DNA from: Glandiceps talaboti
Lineage: Eukaryota > Hemichordata > Enteropneusta > Spengelidae
Assembly (NCBI RefSeq): GCF_964340395.1
Contig: NC_135551.1
Coordinates: 18,912,003 to 18,976,002 of the forward strand
Reading direction: 5' to 3'
DNA length: 64,000 bases
Shown: positions 49,476 to 61,869 of the stretch, one piece after another
Layout: the number at the start of each line of letters is the position of its first letter
How positions within the stretch are numbered: position 1 is the first letter of the stretch
Notes under the pieces: generated by a model
Database searches by the model: none
Seen by the model: the letters and a program-made list of their open reading frames with translations, nothing else
Told to the model about the DNA's origin: nothing
Program-made: the position numbers and the translations under genes

Positions 49476-49925
49476 AGGGATGAGGACAACACCTATATAC
49501 GGTACAAACGACATCCCTTAAAACCCTTATGAAGTTATGGATCTTTTTTGATAGACATTCTATGTACATGTATTATGTGTCAGAAAAAAATTAATGAATT
49601 AATAGAGAAAACATTTGGGTTAAAAGTTTATTTCATGTCAATTACTTAGAAATATTTCAGTATTTACAGAAAATTTACAAGAATAGGAAATAATTACTTT
49701 GTAATATCTAGTGATTGAGTTGCCTTATCGAGTATACACACATACATAAATTTTACAATCACTTTTTACATTTTTTGCATAAATCACAATCTTATAATAA
49801 TAAATGACACTGTATTCTTGTTGTATTGTACACAAAATACAATCACCTGCACATAGATGAAAGTGCGCCCTCTATGTTTACATTGAATTATAAATTTCCT
49901 TTTTTTGTTTTTGTATGTACTAGTG

Positions 49926-50312
49926 GGTAGACTTGATTGAGCGGCCTGGTCGATTCCATCAGGGATAGTTCGGTTAACGAATCCAATTAAGTCTCGGCTG
50001 ACTGTTCACCTATTCAAATCTGATATCTCCTGATAGATGCTTACACAGCTACTCTAAAATTATATTTCAACTCTTGGCTTCATATGCAAGGACGTTATTT
50101 TGCTAATTTAGTACACGTAACATAAATATAAACTTTCAGATTACGTTTATCGCTCCCCGCCGCCATGTTTGACCATCTATACCCAACAAAATCAGTTGGG
50201 CTATTTGGGTATCCCCGACAGAATGCGCACACACCACCCCTGTATCAAACAAGCGTAAAAAACTGAACCGATGTACACCTTGATAAAATGATGGAGTCAA
50301 TCAAGTCCAACC
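49926..50312. mobile_element. MITE-like element in the transporter 3' flank
   Basis: The terminal words GACTTGATTGA (49930-49940) and its exact reverse complement (50297-50307) bracket about 385 bp without coding capacity. Direct copies of a 60-70 bp sequence containing AAAGTGCGCC and TCTATGTT lie on both sides (near 49858 and 50371). Confidence 0.55.
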
Positions 50313-50440
50313 AGAATTACACCTTACATCATAATGGTAAATACAAAATGTTGGTCAGAGCATATATATCAAAGTGCGCCATCTATGTTCATATTAAATC
50401 TCAACTTTTCTTTTGTTTTTCTTTCATAGTATATATTACA

Positions 50441-51327
50441 TTATGCCTTTGAGGTAAGAGGTTCAGTTTCCTGTGGATAGGGATCATCATCATTTTCAAC
50501 AGACATGTGTCTTTCATCTTCCTCTTCTGTCCTCTGTTTGATCCACCAGAATTTTTTGGTTGGAACTAATCGTTTCCAGGACAAAATCATCATTATCTGG
50601 GAATAAAAGGCAAAATTGCACATGTAATTGTTGATACACCTGATTGAAAACAACTTCAAACCAATTTGCCATAATAGGCTTGCATCTCATTCAAAAATTA
50701 TAAATTTGTTTCAAGAAATTAATGATCATTTCATTAGAAACAACATTTTGCTAAATTAAAATTTTTCCTCCTCCTCATCACTATCGTTGTCATCGTTGTT
50801 GTTGTCGTCACCATCATCATCGTCATGGTCATGGTCATCGTTGTCGTCATCATCCACCACCCCTATCATCAATGTCACCATCACCACCACCACCACCATC
50901 ATCATAGTCAAATGATGTAATTTTTCTGGGGTGTTGTATATACCGGTAGTATAAACTGCCAGTTGAGTTGTGATAGAAATTAACTTGTCAGTTTATGGAC
51001 ATTTTCAATTCTTGGTTATTTGATAAATTTTCTTTTCCAGGAGTGAGTTATTAGAAACATTCTAAATTTCTGGAGACTTTTCAGTAGTAGTTTGAAATTC
51101 CTGGCCTTTGCAAGTTTTCAAGAAATGTATAAACCCTGTATTTAAGTTGATTTTACATACCGCCAGTAGACCTAACAAACCATCCATAACTCCAAAGTTA
51201 ACATATAGTATATGCAGTGCTCCACTAGCCCATAGTGGTCCAAGGATTGTACCAAAACCATCAAAAATACGTCGTACACCTTGACTAACACCTGTAATAT
51301 AAGTACATAGCATGGATTAACAGTAAT

Positions 51328-51360
<33 letters not shown>

Positions 51361-54300
51361 ATGTGTGTGTGTGTGTGCATGTGTGCGTGTGTCACCTGTG
51401 TGTTGCACTTAGATGCCTTCCTCTATGATAGGATAGGATAGGATAAAATGAATGCTGTAATTATTATGTATTCTACCACTAGGGGGCGCTATTGAGTTGA
51501 ATAGGAGAAGCTCATACCTTGTGTTCTGTCTGAGATAATCTTTGAGTACAGGGATACAACTACTGCTGCAAAGAATGGTAGCCCAGCAAGGTCAAGTACA
51601 ACAGGAACAACCATCAATGCAAAAAGGCCTCGTTGACCTGCAGTGAGATAAACATAGTTGATAATTACTCAAGGGTATTTTACATGGCACAAGTCTTTAC
51701 CACACATAATTTGATGGACCACTAACCGAACCCGTAATAGACCTGTTATTGATTCCAAGATACATTGCATGTCTCTCAGTACAATGCTATGTATATTGTG
51801 TATGAGCAGACGGATTTTCGTGAGCTATTCAGTGGGATGGTTGTCACCTGATCGTACCTTGGGTTTACCAGCAAAATCCTGCTCTGTCGTTCTATAAAAT
51901 CATCGACAAATTAATGAGGTCAACACATCTTTAGATCAATCACAATGAAAATGTAACTGCATCAGATTTTAATCAGATTGTGTAAAATCACTCACAACTG
52001 AAAATATTATTAATGCAATAATGACAAAACAAGCCTACTAAACCATAACCACATAAGTGATGGTGTTTAACACAATGCATCTTGGAATTGGAAAGTTGAT
52101 CATACCATCCCATGTATAGGCAATGTAAAACACAGAGGGTTACTATAGTAACAATCTGTAAGCAAACTGTCAACATACCTTTCTGTGCTGGTGGTATGAA
52201 GTAAACAGACCAAGTCAGTGATATCATAGTCAATATCACTCCTATGGCTAAAAGTGTGCGATCTGCCACTTTTTTACTCATGAAATTAACAAGTACATAT
52301 ACTATTATCACCTGAAATAAACACAAAATAATACACATAGAAATCAAGTCATTTTCATTTTGTTAATTTATGGAAATAAATACACAAAATTATTTTCTTT
52401 AAGTATATTTTGACTATTCAAATGGTTTGTTTCTTATATGAATTTTTTATGTAAATATTCATATCACATTGTTTTTAAAAAGTTTTTTTTTTCCACAGTT
52501 TAGAATTTTTCAGTAACACTAGAGGGCGCTATAACACTGTACTTTAGATGTGGACTCCTCACATACAGACTGATGTCATTTTCATTTCATTTGCACCTAA
52601 CATATGTAATAATTTAGATAAAATGTAGATAAACAGGTACTTTTACTTAGATTTCAAGGAAAGAGAGATACTGATGGCAGAAAGTTGCAAAATGATTTAA
52701 TTTTCACACCAAAATGCAGTTTTGTTTGATAGAATTTGAAAACGACTAAAAGTGAAATAGTTGCAGTACTATTTCCAACTCACCTCCACACCAGCAGCAC
52801 AAAAAAATAAACTGTTTTGAAATACACTAAAACCAAGCAGCTTTTGTGTAAGAGGTGTTATCATGGTCTGCAAAAAAAAAACAAAAAAATATCAAATAAT
52901 TTTATGATTCCACTATTCTGTAAGGATTTGTGACACATACCATACCCTGTATGCTGTGCTGGGTGATGGGGAAATACTATTGGTTACATCATTATAAGTG
53001 TGTGTCTTGGAAATTTTTGTACAACACTTTCTGCCCATTGCAGGTAAATGCTGTGTAAAATTGTGTACTATTAGTTGTTTAGACAAATGTTTTCCAAAAG
53101 GTCTACCTTTTCTTATGTAACAAGGCTTTGTCAATAAGTAGAGGTAAATGTACCAAGAATGTACCCCCCCCCCCCCCCCCCCCCCCCTTCCACAACTTAC
53201 CTCTAAACCAGTTTGGTTGAAGGAAAAGAAAAACTGTGCAGTAAGAAGAACAACAACTTCCTCACGTAAATATTCTGTGAAAAAAATTCCAAACATGAGC
53301 GAGTATTATCAATAAGTATAGTATTCATAGACTTGAAATTAAGTAAATCAAATTTTTTAAGTTTCTTATCGTTCTCCGGAAATACCTTGTATAAAATTTC
53401 ATGAATAGACTAATATTCGACTTGTTGTGACGGAAAAGTTATTTCTCAGGTGTCTGAATCACTCTGAACCTGTTTGAACTGGTTTCAAATGTTCAAATGA
53501 TCTAAACCAGTCTGAACCAGTTTGAACCAGTCTGAACCAATTTGAACTGGTTTGAGCCAGTTTGAACCAGTCTGCGATAGGAATTTTTAAACATTTGATG
53601 GCCAATCATTCCATACATTTCATTTTGAAGGACTTTCCAGGATTGAGTGCTTTGCATTTTTCTGAAGTTATAGAGACAATGACTTTGTTCATTTACCTTT
53701 GTATAGAGTCCACTCTCCTGGATAGATATCAGATCCAACTGTTTCAGAAAACTTCTTTATTTCTTCAAACTCTGAATCTGACATAACATTGTGCTGAGGA
53801 TCATCAATACCAGAAGTCTCTAGATCCACTTGACTATAACTCTGCTCATCTGTGTATGAATACACTCCTGGACATGACTGCACACTACTACCATCAGAAA
53901 ATTTGTCCCGATTAGTACTATGAATAGAATCTGATAACGATTTTCCTCTCCTCCGTGGTGTGATTGACTGACACATAACTTGTGGCTCCTGCCAGCTGGA
54001 GCTGAGATAGGTCGGCAAGTGAGGTGGTGTGTTTGTGATTGAGATATGTAAATGAGGGGACTGAATACTAATCGGAGTTGGTAAATCACCAACGATACTC
54101 TGATTGGTAGAGTCATCTAGGTAATCAGATTGGATCTGTTTTTCAGCTATCAACATCCGTTCTTGTTCTTCTACACTTGGCAAGTCAAAATACATGAATA
54201 TGATAATTAACTCCATTATTACCCACAAAAGAACCATAAAAATCTGTGAAAAAAGAAGAAAAATTATAAAAAATAATAAACACAATGACATTTATAATTA

Positions 54301-57300
54301 TACAGTGGGCCCTCGCTAACTCGCGCCTTGGTAAGTCGCGGATTCGGCTAAGTCGCGGGTGTCACCTTGGATCCCATTTTTTCTTTAGTTTTCCTATTGT
54401 TTTCGGAACTCCTCTTTGTGTATTTTTTTAAACAAATGGCACGCCTGCCAATTTCAAACTCGTTAGAATATATAAAATAAATCCCGTTATTCGATGATAT
54501 AAAAGTCAAAACTGCACTTCCGCAACCCGGAAATTCAACAGCATTTCTTGGCCCTACCATGGCCGAATATATACTGTCATGTTCGTGAAAAGATTGACTG
54601 AATATTGAAACTTTGATTTCGTGCGTATCTTTTTAAAAAAAAATGAATATCGCCAATGAACTTGCACTCATAAAAACATGTACAGTACTAGTTTCATCAG
54701 CACATTACTGAAGAATGAAGAAAAGCTGACGTGTGACATGTGTTAATGTGGGGTTATGAATATATAATGAGCACCTCGCTAAGTCGCGGCCCTCGCTAAG
54801 TCGCGGGTTTCTTGATGGACCCGGACACCCACGAGTTAGCGAGGGTCTACTGTAGTAGTTTTGTGTAGTAATTTTATCATCTGAATAAATAACTGTAGAG
54901 TCGATTTGAAAGTTCTTTTCCACTCAAATGAATCACCTTACTAAAGGTTCAGTGTATTAATTCATGTACACACCCAATGATTTGTCTTTCTTCTGATGAA
55001 GTGTATTTATTCATATGTAAGGGCCAAATGTAGAAATGATTTGCGTTACCCCAGGTGAAGTGTACTTATTCATATGCTGGGGCCAATGTAGGACTCCAAT
55101 GGACTGTGTTAACCAAGGTGAATCAATGTACTTCTCCATATACCCGAGCCAAATGTAGGTACCCAATGGTTGTATTAATCAAGGTGAATGTGTACTTATC
55201 CATATACCAGGGCCAAATCTACGTGTCCAGTGGTATGTGTTACCCTAGGTGAAGAGTACTAGTTATTCATATGCCGGGGCCAAATGTTGAAATCCAATGG
55301 TTTTAACCAATGTGTTATAAAATATTCATGTATCAGAGCCTATCAAAACATTCAGTGATTGGCTTACCCCAGGTGCAGTATATTCATTCACATGCCAGGG
55401 CCCAATATAGAAATCCAAGGAATCTAAAAAGATATTCAATCCTGGTCCAAACAACAACCCTAGCTCCCTTGCTACCATGGCAACAGTTATTGCAGCTGTT
55501 CTTTCTTCTTCTGTTGTTGTCTTGGCAATGTGAGCAAATATAGCAGAGCTACAACCTGTTCCAATACCTGTTGGGATCAAGATAGAATCATCTATGTATT
55601 TATTTATGAAGATTTCTTTCAAAGAGTGGGCAAGGGATATTTTTGTCTTTTTCTTATTTTTTGTAAACATAAAAGCAAACATTGCAAACATTTTATTTCA
55701 TTTAATGTCCACTTTACTCCATAACCACCAATTTCTATTATGTCGTAATTGGTTTAAAATTATCATTTTCTATACACACTTTGTATACACACTTTGTAAA
55801 AAAAATTATCAAAATGATGTACATACATGTGACCATTACTTTTCTTTTTAATGTTTATCAATTTAATGTACATATAATTGAGATTTTTCATGTTTTTTGA
55901 CTTGCTCAAGTCACCGAGGTTTATTTATTCTTTCTTTTGAATAAAATAATTTTTGAAATTAAACATAACAGCTGGGTGAACACATAAGCCCAGCCTTGGG
56001 GCCTTACTAGTATTTGGAAAAAATTGAATCCAAAATTGTCCTTAATAACAGTGAATAACAAAGTCAAAACATGTCAAGATTATGAGATTCAAACAAATGA
56101 ATAAAAATATGTCTCAAATCAAGGGCCTGGTGCCAATCTAGGCATACATTGTAAAAACGTGACTATCATTCTGTACATCACCTTTCATTTTTTCATAAAA
56201 TGTTCCTTTAAAACCAGTCTCTCCCCCTTCCCCCTCCCCCTCCCCAAACTCATAATTCTCTGACTATTGGTCGTATGTATCAAAATACTGCTTAGTGCTA
56301 GCTTGGCAAATACAGTCTTGTTTTACTGATGACGACTAGATGTTCACAAATTTGATAAAAATTATATTTTTTGGCTTTGAAGTAACTGTCTTGTTGGATA
56401 TATTTATTCTCTTTTTTTAGAAAAAAAATGAATCAAATACTTTATACTGAATTTTTATTTTTGAAATTTGTGTGTGCATTCACTTTTAGGTGAACTTTGA
56501 ACTCTAAAAGGTGAAAGGTCACTGTACCTGCAACTAGTCTGCTAGCAAGTATGAAATACTTGGAAATGCCAACAAAGTACATGAAATTACCTGTAAATTC
56601 AAGAAAAAACACTTCAAAGACTTAAAATTGAAGATTTACAATTTTAAAAGAGATGTTGTATTGAGTAAATTCTAATACAGTACATGAAATTACTTGTAAA
56701 ATAATTCAAGTGTTGAAGTAGAGAAGTGATTCATTCAGTGAAATGATATCTCATTGAAGAACACTTCATTGCTCTATTGTAACACTAGAGGGAGCAATTC
56801 ATTAGAATGGTCTATAGACCAAGACAAGTTAGAAAACAATCATTGCTCTATTGTAACACTAGAGGGAGCAATTCATTAGAATGGTCTATAGACCAAGACA
56901 AGTTAGAAAACAATCATTGCTCTATTGTAACACTAGAGGGAGCAATTCATTAGAATGGTCTATAGACCAAGACAAGTTAGAAAACAATCATTGCTCTATT
57001 GTAACACTAGAGGGAGCAATTCATTAGAATGGTCTCTAGACCAAGACAAGTTAGAAAACAATCATTGCTCTATTGTAACACTAGAGGGAGCAATTCATTA
57101 GAATGGTCTATAGACCAAGACAAGTTAGAAAACAATCATTGCTCTATTGTAACACTAGAGGGAGCAATTCATTAGAATGGTCTATAGACCAAGACAAGTT
57201 AGAAAACAACCATTGCTCTATTGTAACACTAGAGGGAGCAATTCATTAGAATGGTCTATAGACCAAGACAAGTTAGAAAACAATCACTGCTCTATTGTAA

Positions 57301-59404
57301 CACTAGAGGGAGCAATTCATTAAAAAAGGTCTATAGACCAAGACAAGTTAGAAAACAATCATTGCTCTATTGTAACACTAGAGGGAGCAATTCATTAGAA
57401 TGGTCTATAGACCAAGACAAGTTCGAAAACAATCATTGCTCTATTGTAACACTAGAGGGAGAAATTCATTAGAATGGTCTATAGACAATAAAAACTACAA
57501 AAAGCCAAAACATCTTATATGAAATGATTTTCCAATTAAGAACTCACCAGCAATTTCCCACAGATTTGAAAAGAGGATAATCATCTTTGTTTTATTTGTT
57601 TTATCATACCATACTCCATAGATTGGTGCTGTCAACAGACCTGTTAAACTAAACGCTGATAGACATAGTCCAAGAAAATAAGGTTCTGCATCGTATGGAT
57701 CAGATGAAATGTAGGCCCAGATGGTTGGCAAGATGACGGCTACGAAAACAGAAGTAAGATAGAATGACATATGTGAAGATTTGTGATATGGTCTTAATTT
57801 TGTCAAGACATATTCAATTTTCAATTTTCTCATTCTTGGATAAATTGTATAAAATGAAATAACTTTCAGAAAATCTCCTGTGTTACAGCATCGTTAAATG
57901 ATTACGGTCAGTGAAACATACATGATCAATGTATCCAATTTCTCTAATGCTATGTAAGCATACATAGAAACATCTACATAAGTATAGCGCAAGTAAAATT
58001 TGGCAATTATGACTATATACTTGGCAATTTTTACTTATTAATAACTAGTTTACTATGGAAACTGTTATGCAGATAATGACAGCAAGGGTTCCAGGTAATA
58101 CAGACATATATAGCATGGAATCTAAGCTGTACCGTAGAACAGGACAGTATGGATTCCTATACTGTAGAACAGAACAGCATGGATTCCTATACTGTAGAAC
58201 AGAACAGCATGGATTCCTCTACTGTAGAACAGAACAGCATGGATTCCTATACTGTAGAACAGAACAGCATGGATTCCAGGCTATACTGTAGAACAGGACA
58301 GTATAGATTCCAGGCTATACTGTAGAACAGGACAGCATGCATTCCAGGCTATACTGTAGAACAGAACAGCATGGATTCCAGGCTATACTGTAGAACAGGA
58401 CAGTATAGATTCCAGGCTATACTGTAGAACAGGACAGCATGCATTCCAGGCTATACTGTAGAACAGAACAGCATGGATTCCAGGCTATACTGTAGAACAG
58501 GACAGTATAGATTCCAATACTGTAGAACAGAACAGCATGGATTCCAGGCTATACTGTAGAACAGAACAGCATGGATTCCTATACTGTAGAACAGAACAGC
58601 ATGGATTCCTATACTGTAGAACAGAACAGCATGGATTCCAGGCTATACTGTAGAACAGAACAGCATGGATTCCTATACTGTAGAACAGAACAGCATGGAT
58701 TCCAGGCTATACTGTAGAACAGGACAGTATAGATTCCAATACTGTAGAACAGAACAGCATGGATTCCAGGCTATACTGTAGAGCAGAACAGCATGGATTC
58801 TAGACTATACTGTAGAACAGGACAGTATGGATTCAAGGCTATACTGTAGAACAGGACAGTATAGATTCCAATACTGTAGAACAGAACAGCATGGATTCTA
58901 GACTATACTGTAGAACAGGACAGTATGGATTCAAGGCTATACTGTAGAACAGGACAGCACAGATTCCAAACTATACTGTAGAACAGAACAGCATGGATTC
59001 TAGACTTTAGTGTAAAGTGGGACAGCATGGATTCCTATACTGTAGAACAGGATAGTATGGATTCCAGGCATACTGTAGAACAGAACAGTGTGACAGGTCC
59101 TTACATAACACAGCTATACAAATGTAAATATAATTCAATGCATATAATCTACTGTAGACATGTTGTGGTGTGACACATTAGACTATACAGTGGAGTTTAC
59201 ACACATACCTCATTTAAATTCCTCTAAGTTCAATAAAATGGTCCTAGGTACAGATATCACAGATATCTCTCAATGTTGGCTAACAATCAAAATAGTATAA
59301 ATGTTACTATTTTTCACAGACACCTTACCATATTCAATACTTCCAAGTAAAAAGAAAATACCAGTTGATATTTTGGTCAGAAGTTTCTTAGTCTTCAGTT
59401 TCAT
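50441..59404 (-). CDS. MFSD8: MFSD8/CLN7-like major facilitator transporter
   Basis: Eleven exons, in transcript order: 59404-59329, 57739-57548, 56590-56528, 55567-55368, 54243-53697, 53274-53201, 52867-52784, 52311-52179, 51637-51518, 51291-51161, 50596-50441. Phases match at every GT-AG junction, giving about 591 residues. I see 12 likely membrane segments. Helix 1 is split by intron 1 (GSIEY/AVILPTIW). The MFS signature APIYGVWYDKTNKTK follows helix 2, and helix 5 contains RELGLLFGPGL. Residues about 195-359 form an unusually long hydrophilic loop between helices 6 and 7, rich in Ser, Thr and Pro. The C-terminus has acidic residues and ETEPLTSKA. Similarity in order and motifs is best to MFSD8, a lysosomal carrier linked in humans to neuronal ceroid lipofuscinosis. 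Another branch of the family is possible. The ATG chosen is the first in the exon; an upstream stop lies at 59464. Confidence 0.75.
50755..50905. repeat. Imperfect trinucleotide tract (TCC/TCA/TCG/ACC)n
   Basis: About 150 bp of imperfect CATCAT, GTTGTC and CACCAC repeats in the last intron of the transporter gene. Confidence 0.85.
53164..53187. repeat. Poly-C run next to an exon
   Basis: A run of about 24 C on the plus strand (G on the transcribed strand) lies 13 bp after the donor of exon 6 (53201) of the transporter. Confidence 0.9.
53465..53575. repeat. 10-11 bp minisatellite
   Basis: Repeats of TTTGAACCAGTCTGAACCAG and variants, in the intron between exons 5 and 6 of the transporter. 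About ten units. Confidence 0.9.
54303..54852. mobile_element. pogo/Tigger-like MITE, Tc1/mariner superfamily
   Basis: The ends CAGTGGGCCCTCGCTAACTC and (reverse) CAGTAGACCCTCGCTAACTC are typical Tigger-type inverted repeats, flanked by TA on both sides (54301-54302 and 54853-54854). The sub-terminal GCTAAGTCGCGG word repeats inside both ends. The 550-bp body has no transposase. A 70-codon frame inside (54348-54560, minus) has no recognised domain. The element sits in intron 4 of the transporter. Confidence 0.88.
54935..55410 (-). repeat. Decayed tandem copies of the exon 4/donor junction
   Basis: Six or seven units of about 60-65 bp run from inside exon 4 of the transporter (55368-55410) into the following intron. 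On the plus strand each holds a TTACCCCAGGTGAAGT-like word, TTATTCATATGC and GGGGCCAAATGTAG. This matches the last 40 bases of exon 4 plus its donor (CACCTGGG/GTAAGC on the minus strand). The copies carry in-frame stops and substitutions, so they are not extra exons. Confidence 0.75.
56762..57487. repeat. 74-bp minisatellite, nearly ten units
   Basis: Near-identical units read CATTGCTCTATTGTAACACT, AGAGGGAGCAATTCATTAGA, ATGGTCTATAGACCAAGACA and AGTTAGAAAACAAT. Each includes the palindrome GGTCTATAGACC. The array is in intron 2 of the transporter, and few units differ by more than a base. Confidence 0.97.
58105..59092. repeat. 30/34-bp minisatellite, about 30 units
   Basis: Units alternate between ATACTGTAGAACAGAACAGC plus ATGGATTCCT (30 bp) and a 34-bp form ending ATGGATTCCAGGCT. 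Variants have GGACAGTATAG in place of GAACAGCATGG. The order of variants shows higher-order blocks. Located in intron 1 of the transporter. Confidence 0.97.
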
Positions 59405-60230
59405 ACTGTCTGCATTGTGGTTGTACACTTTGGGATTATCAAGGTCAAAGTTCACATATGGTCAAAGGTCATGTATCTTCAGGTGATATATGATTTAGGA
59501 GGCACTGTCTGTTCCAATCATCATGGAGATGATATAATAAAAAAGTGTTAATCAATACTAGAACAACATGATGTCACATATTAGCTTATTACTGATGGAC
59601 CCTGTAGGATATTCAATGGTACTATTGGTAGACACAAAAAATAAAAATAATATTAAAAAAAGAAAAAATCAAAATTATTGCGAAATTAAAACTATCATAG
59701 TCTATTTACTACACAGCTAGTTCAGCATATGAACAAATTTTAATGACAATGTCACTGGTATTTAAAAAAAAAATGTTTGAAAGCTGTTTTACCAGTATTT
59801 TCATATTTCAGCTGTACAGTACATTTAATAGTATACTATTACTACATCATGCATTACTATACTGTGCATATGTGTGCTGTGAGTGTGATGTAAATGCGCA
59901 TATTGTGATTGTATGTACAAAGTACTCAAACTGAAATCACGAGAGGTTGAAAAATGCTACCTGATTTCGCGGAAAGGAGTTAATGTACCTACTTCCGTGT
60001 ATGATGTACCGAAACATTGATACGACTGATAATCATCCAAAATAACTTTTAGTCCAGAAAAGCATCTTGGGAAAACGAGGTCATGGGGTCACCAAGTCCA
60101 AGATGGCTGACATTGAGAGTGTATCACTGATTTTGTCGCGAATGTCATTGGAAATAATACCGTTAAAGCTGTGACAAATGCCAAACTACTTGAGAAAAAT
60201 ACTGTTTAAATAGATTCATATACTTTTCAG
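59405..60230. promoter_or_regulatory. Shared promoter region between divergent genes
   Basis: The transporter (minus) and the MAP3K (plus) start about 830 bp apart. Near 60100 the sequence CCAAGATGGCTGAC is a YY1-like promoter word. A pyrimidine run ending TTTTCAG just before the MAP3K ATG suggests an untranslated exon upstream of it. Both first exons could be served by one bidirectional promoter. Confidence 0.5.
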
Positions 60231-60232
60231 CA

Positions 60233-61869
60233 ATGGCATCTAAAAACGGCGCGAAACATCGCTCAATTCGAGTTGTTTTGGTCGTGAGTAATCCGAATTC
60301 GACGATAACCGAAAGCCTCGTACGAGATGTAGAAGAGGCATGTTCGAAGTCTACAGGCGAGCTGTCTCTGAAGACGATCGCGTTTGAGCATCTTGATTTT
60401 GGAGAAACGACTGTTCTTGATACATTCTACAATGCAGATGTGGCGTTTGTGGATATGTCGGTGTTAAGTCACCAATCACCACTGTTCTATCATTTGGGAG
60501 TTAGAGACAGTTTTGGTCGTAAGGAGAATGTAGTTTTATACCATCATATAGAAGCTGAAATAATGATGTCGTTAAAGGTAAGTATTTCAATTTATTGGAA
60601 TTATTTTAGCATGAGTTATTCCATAGTTCATGTAATTCAGATGATATATTTTTTGTGAAAACAGACAGTAGCGTCACGCATTAGTGATGGTAAACACGGA
60701 AGCTACTGTATTTATTTAAAATAACGCCACTTGAAAGGTGCGTGTTATGCGATCATTGAGTACAAGAGCTCCAAGCTACAATTTCGAAACTTCAAACTGC
60801 TGTAACCACGATAATAATTTTCTGTCTATTGGAAGCTTATTCAGTTCATATGAAGTTTGCACATTTCCCTCCAAAAATATAGATCACAAAATTTTTCATC
60901 ATCATCAAAATTTAATTTTTAAATAAGAAATGTCAATTTCATAGCCTCAGATAGGCAACAGTGAAGCAATCGTAATGACTAATGTAGTAATGAATATGTA
61001 AATTTACCTGGAAGTATAGATGTACAATTTGTTGTAAATCAGCTATTTGAAAGTGTTTCATGAAAATTACTTGCATGTCTTCAAGCAAATGACAATTTGT
61101 GAAAGTTTTTCATTTTCATCATAGAGGGAATAAACCCCATCCTTAATCAATATTGCCCTTATATTGTAAGAATTTCAAAGGATACCTGTAGACAGGGGTG
61201 AGAGCTGAGTTTATACATTTTTAGGCATTTTTACTTTGTATTCAGAAGGTATTTGCTCTACTAAACTGAAGCATACCTATTAACCATTACTTGCAATTGG
61301 CTGAACTTGAACCTGATGATAAGACATAATGATGTAATGGTATATATCATGTATAAAAATTGTTGTGGAAATCCCAGCTATGTGATTAACTTTTCTAACA
61401 ATGGCAAATGACATTTGTAATCTCATTGAAGGTATGCATTGACTGTGACAAACTAGTCTATCAGTTCAGTTGAGGTTTTTTGTTAAGTATTTTCACTTGA
61501 GTAAAAAGTTTATAAACTTTAGCTTGTGCCACTTTCGTACAAATATGTATCGTTTCTACAGTCAGTACACTTTTCTGTAGTCTTATATCAACCATTTATA
61601 AAATACTGTATGAAGAGCTCTTGATTTACCACAGTTCATCTTAGACTTTTGATTTTTGGTTTCTTTCAGAATTCCTGTGCCAGTTCCGGCTATGAATTCA
61701 TTTCATATCAAGCAGACACCAACTTTAAGCTGTATGTGTGTGACTTGGCATGTGTAAGGATGTCACCAGAACTCCACTCGGACGCAAGGAAAGAGCTAGC
61801 TTGCAGAGTATGTCCGCCATTGGTTGTCAGATTGAAGAATAAACTGAATGACATTCAAGTCACTTCCAG
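60233..61869 (+). CDS. MAP3K5: ASK-family MAP3K (MAP3K5/6/15), first two coding exons
   Basis: Coding exons 60233-60577 and 61670-61869 give 181 residues of the N-terminus. The gene runs off the right edge. Exon 1 contains LDFGETTVLDTFYNADVA and LFYHLGVRDSFGRKENVV, which match the N-terminal thioredoxin-binding region of ASK1 almost residue for residue. Exon 2 contains the continuation, ending KNKLNDIQVTSR, at a donor GGTGAGA (phase 2). ASK kinases are cytosolic MAP3Ks that activate JNK and p38 under oxidative or ER stress and are held off by thioredoxin. The kinase domain would lie beyond the window. The vertebrate paralogues 5, 6 and 15 cannot be separated here. The ATG exon begins right after a CAG acceptor (60230), so a 5' UTR exon probably exists. 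Confidence 0.93.

Noticed and set aside
49940-49990. tRNA-like arms (GGTTAACGAATCC)
   Set aside because: The sequence does not fold into a four-arm tRNA; it lies inside a MITE-like element.
54348-54560. 70-codon frame inside the pogo-like MITE
   Set aside because: No DDE or DNA-binding motif. It is more likely chance in a non-autonomous element.
56762-59092. CRISPR-like arrays
   Set aside because: The regular spacing comes from head-to-tail minisatellite units without unique spacers, within introns of an animal gene.
59405-59455. Upstream extension of transporter exon 1 to a GTG at 59455
   Set aside because: GTG is not expected as a start in an animal gene; the ATG at 59404 gives a sensible N-terminus before helix 1.
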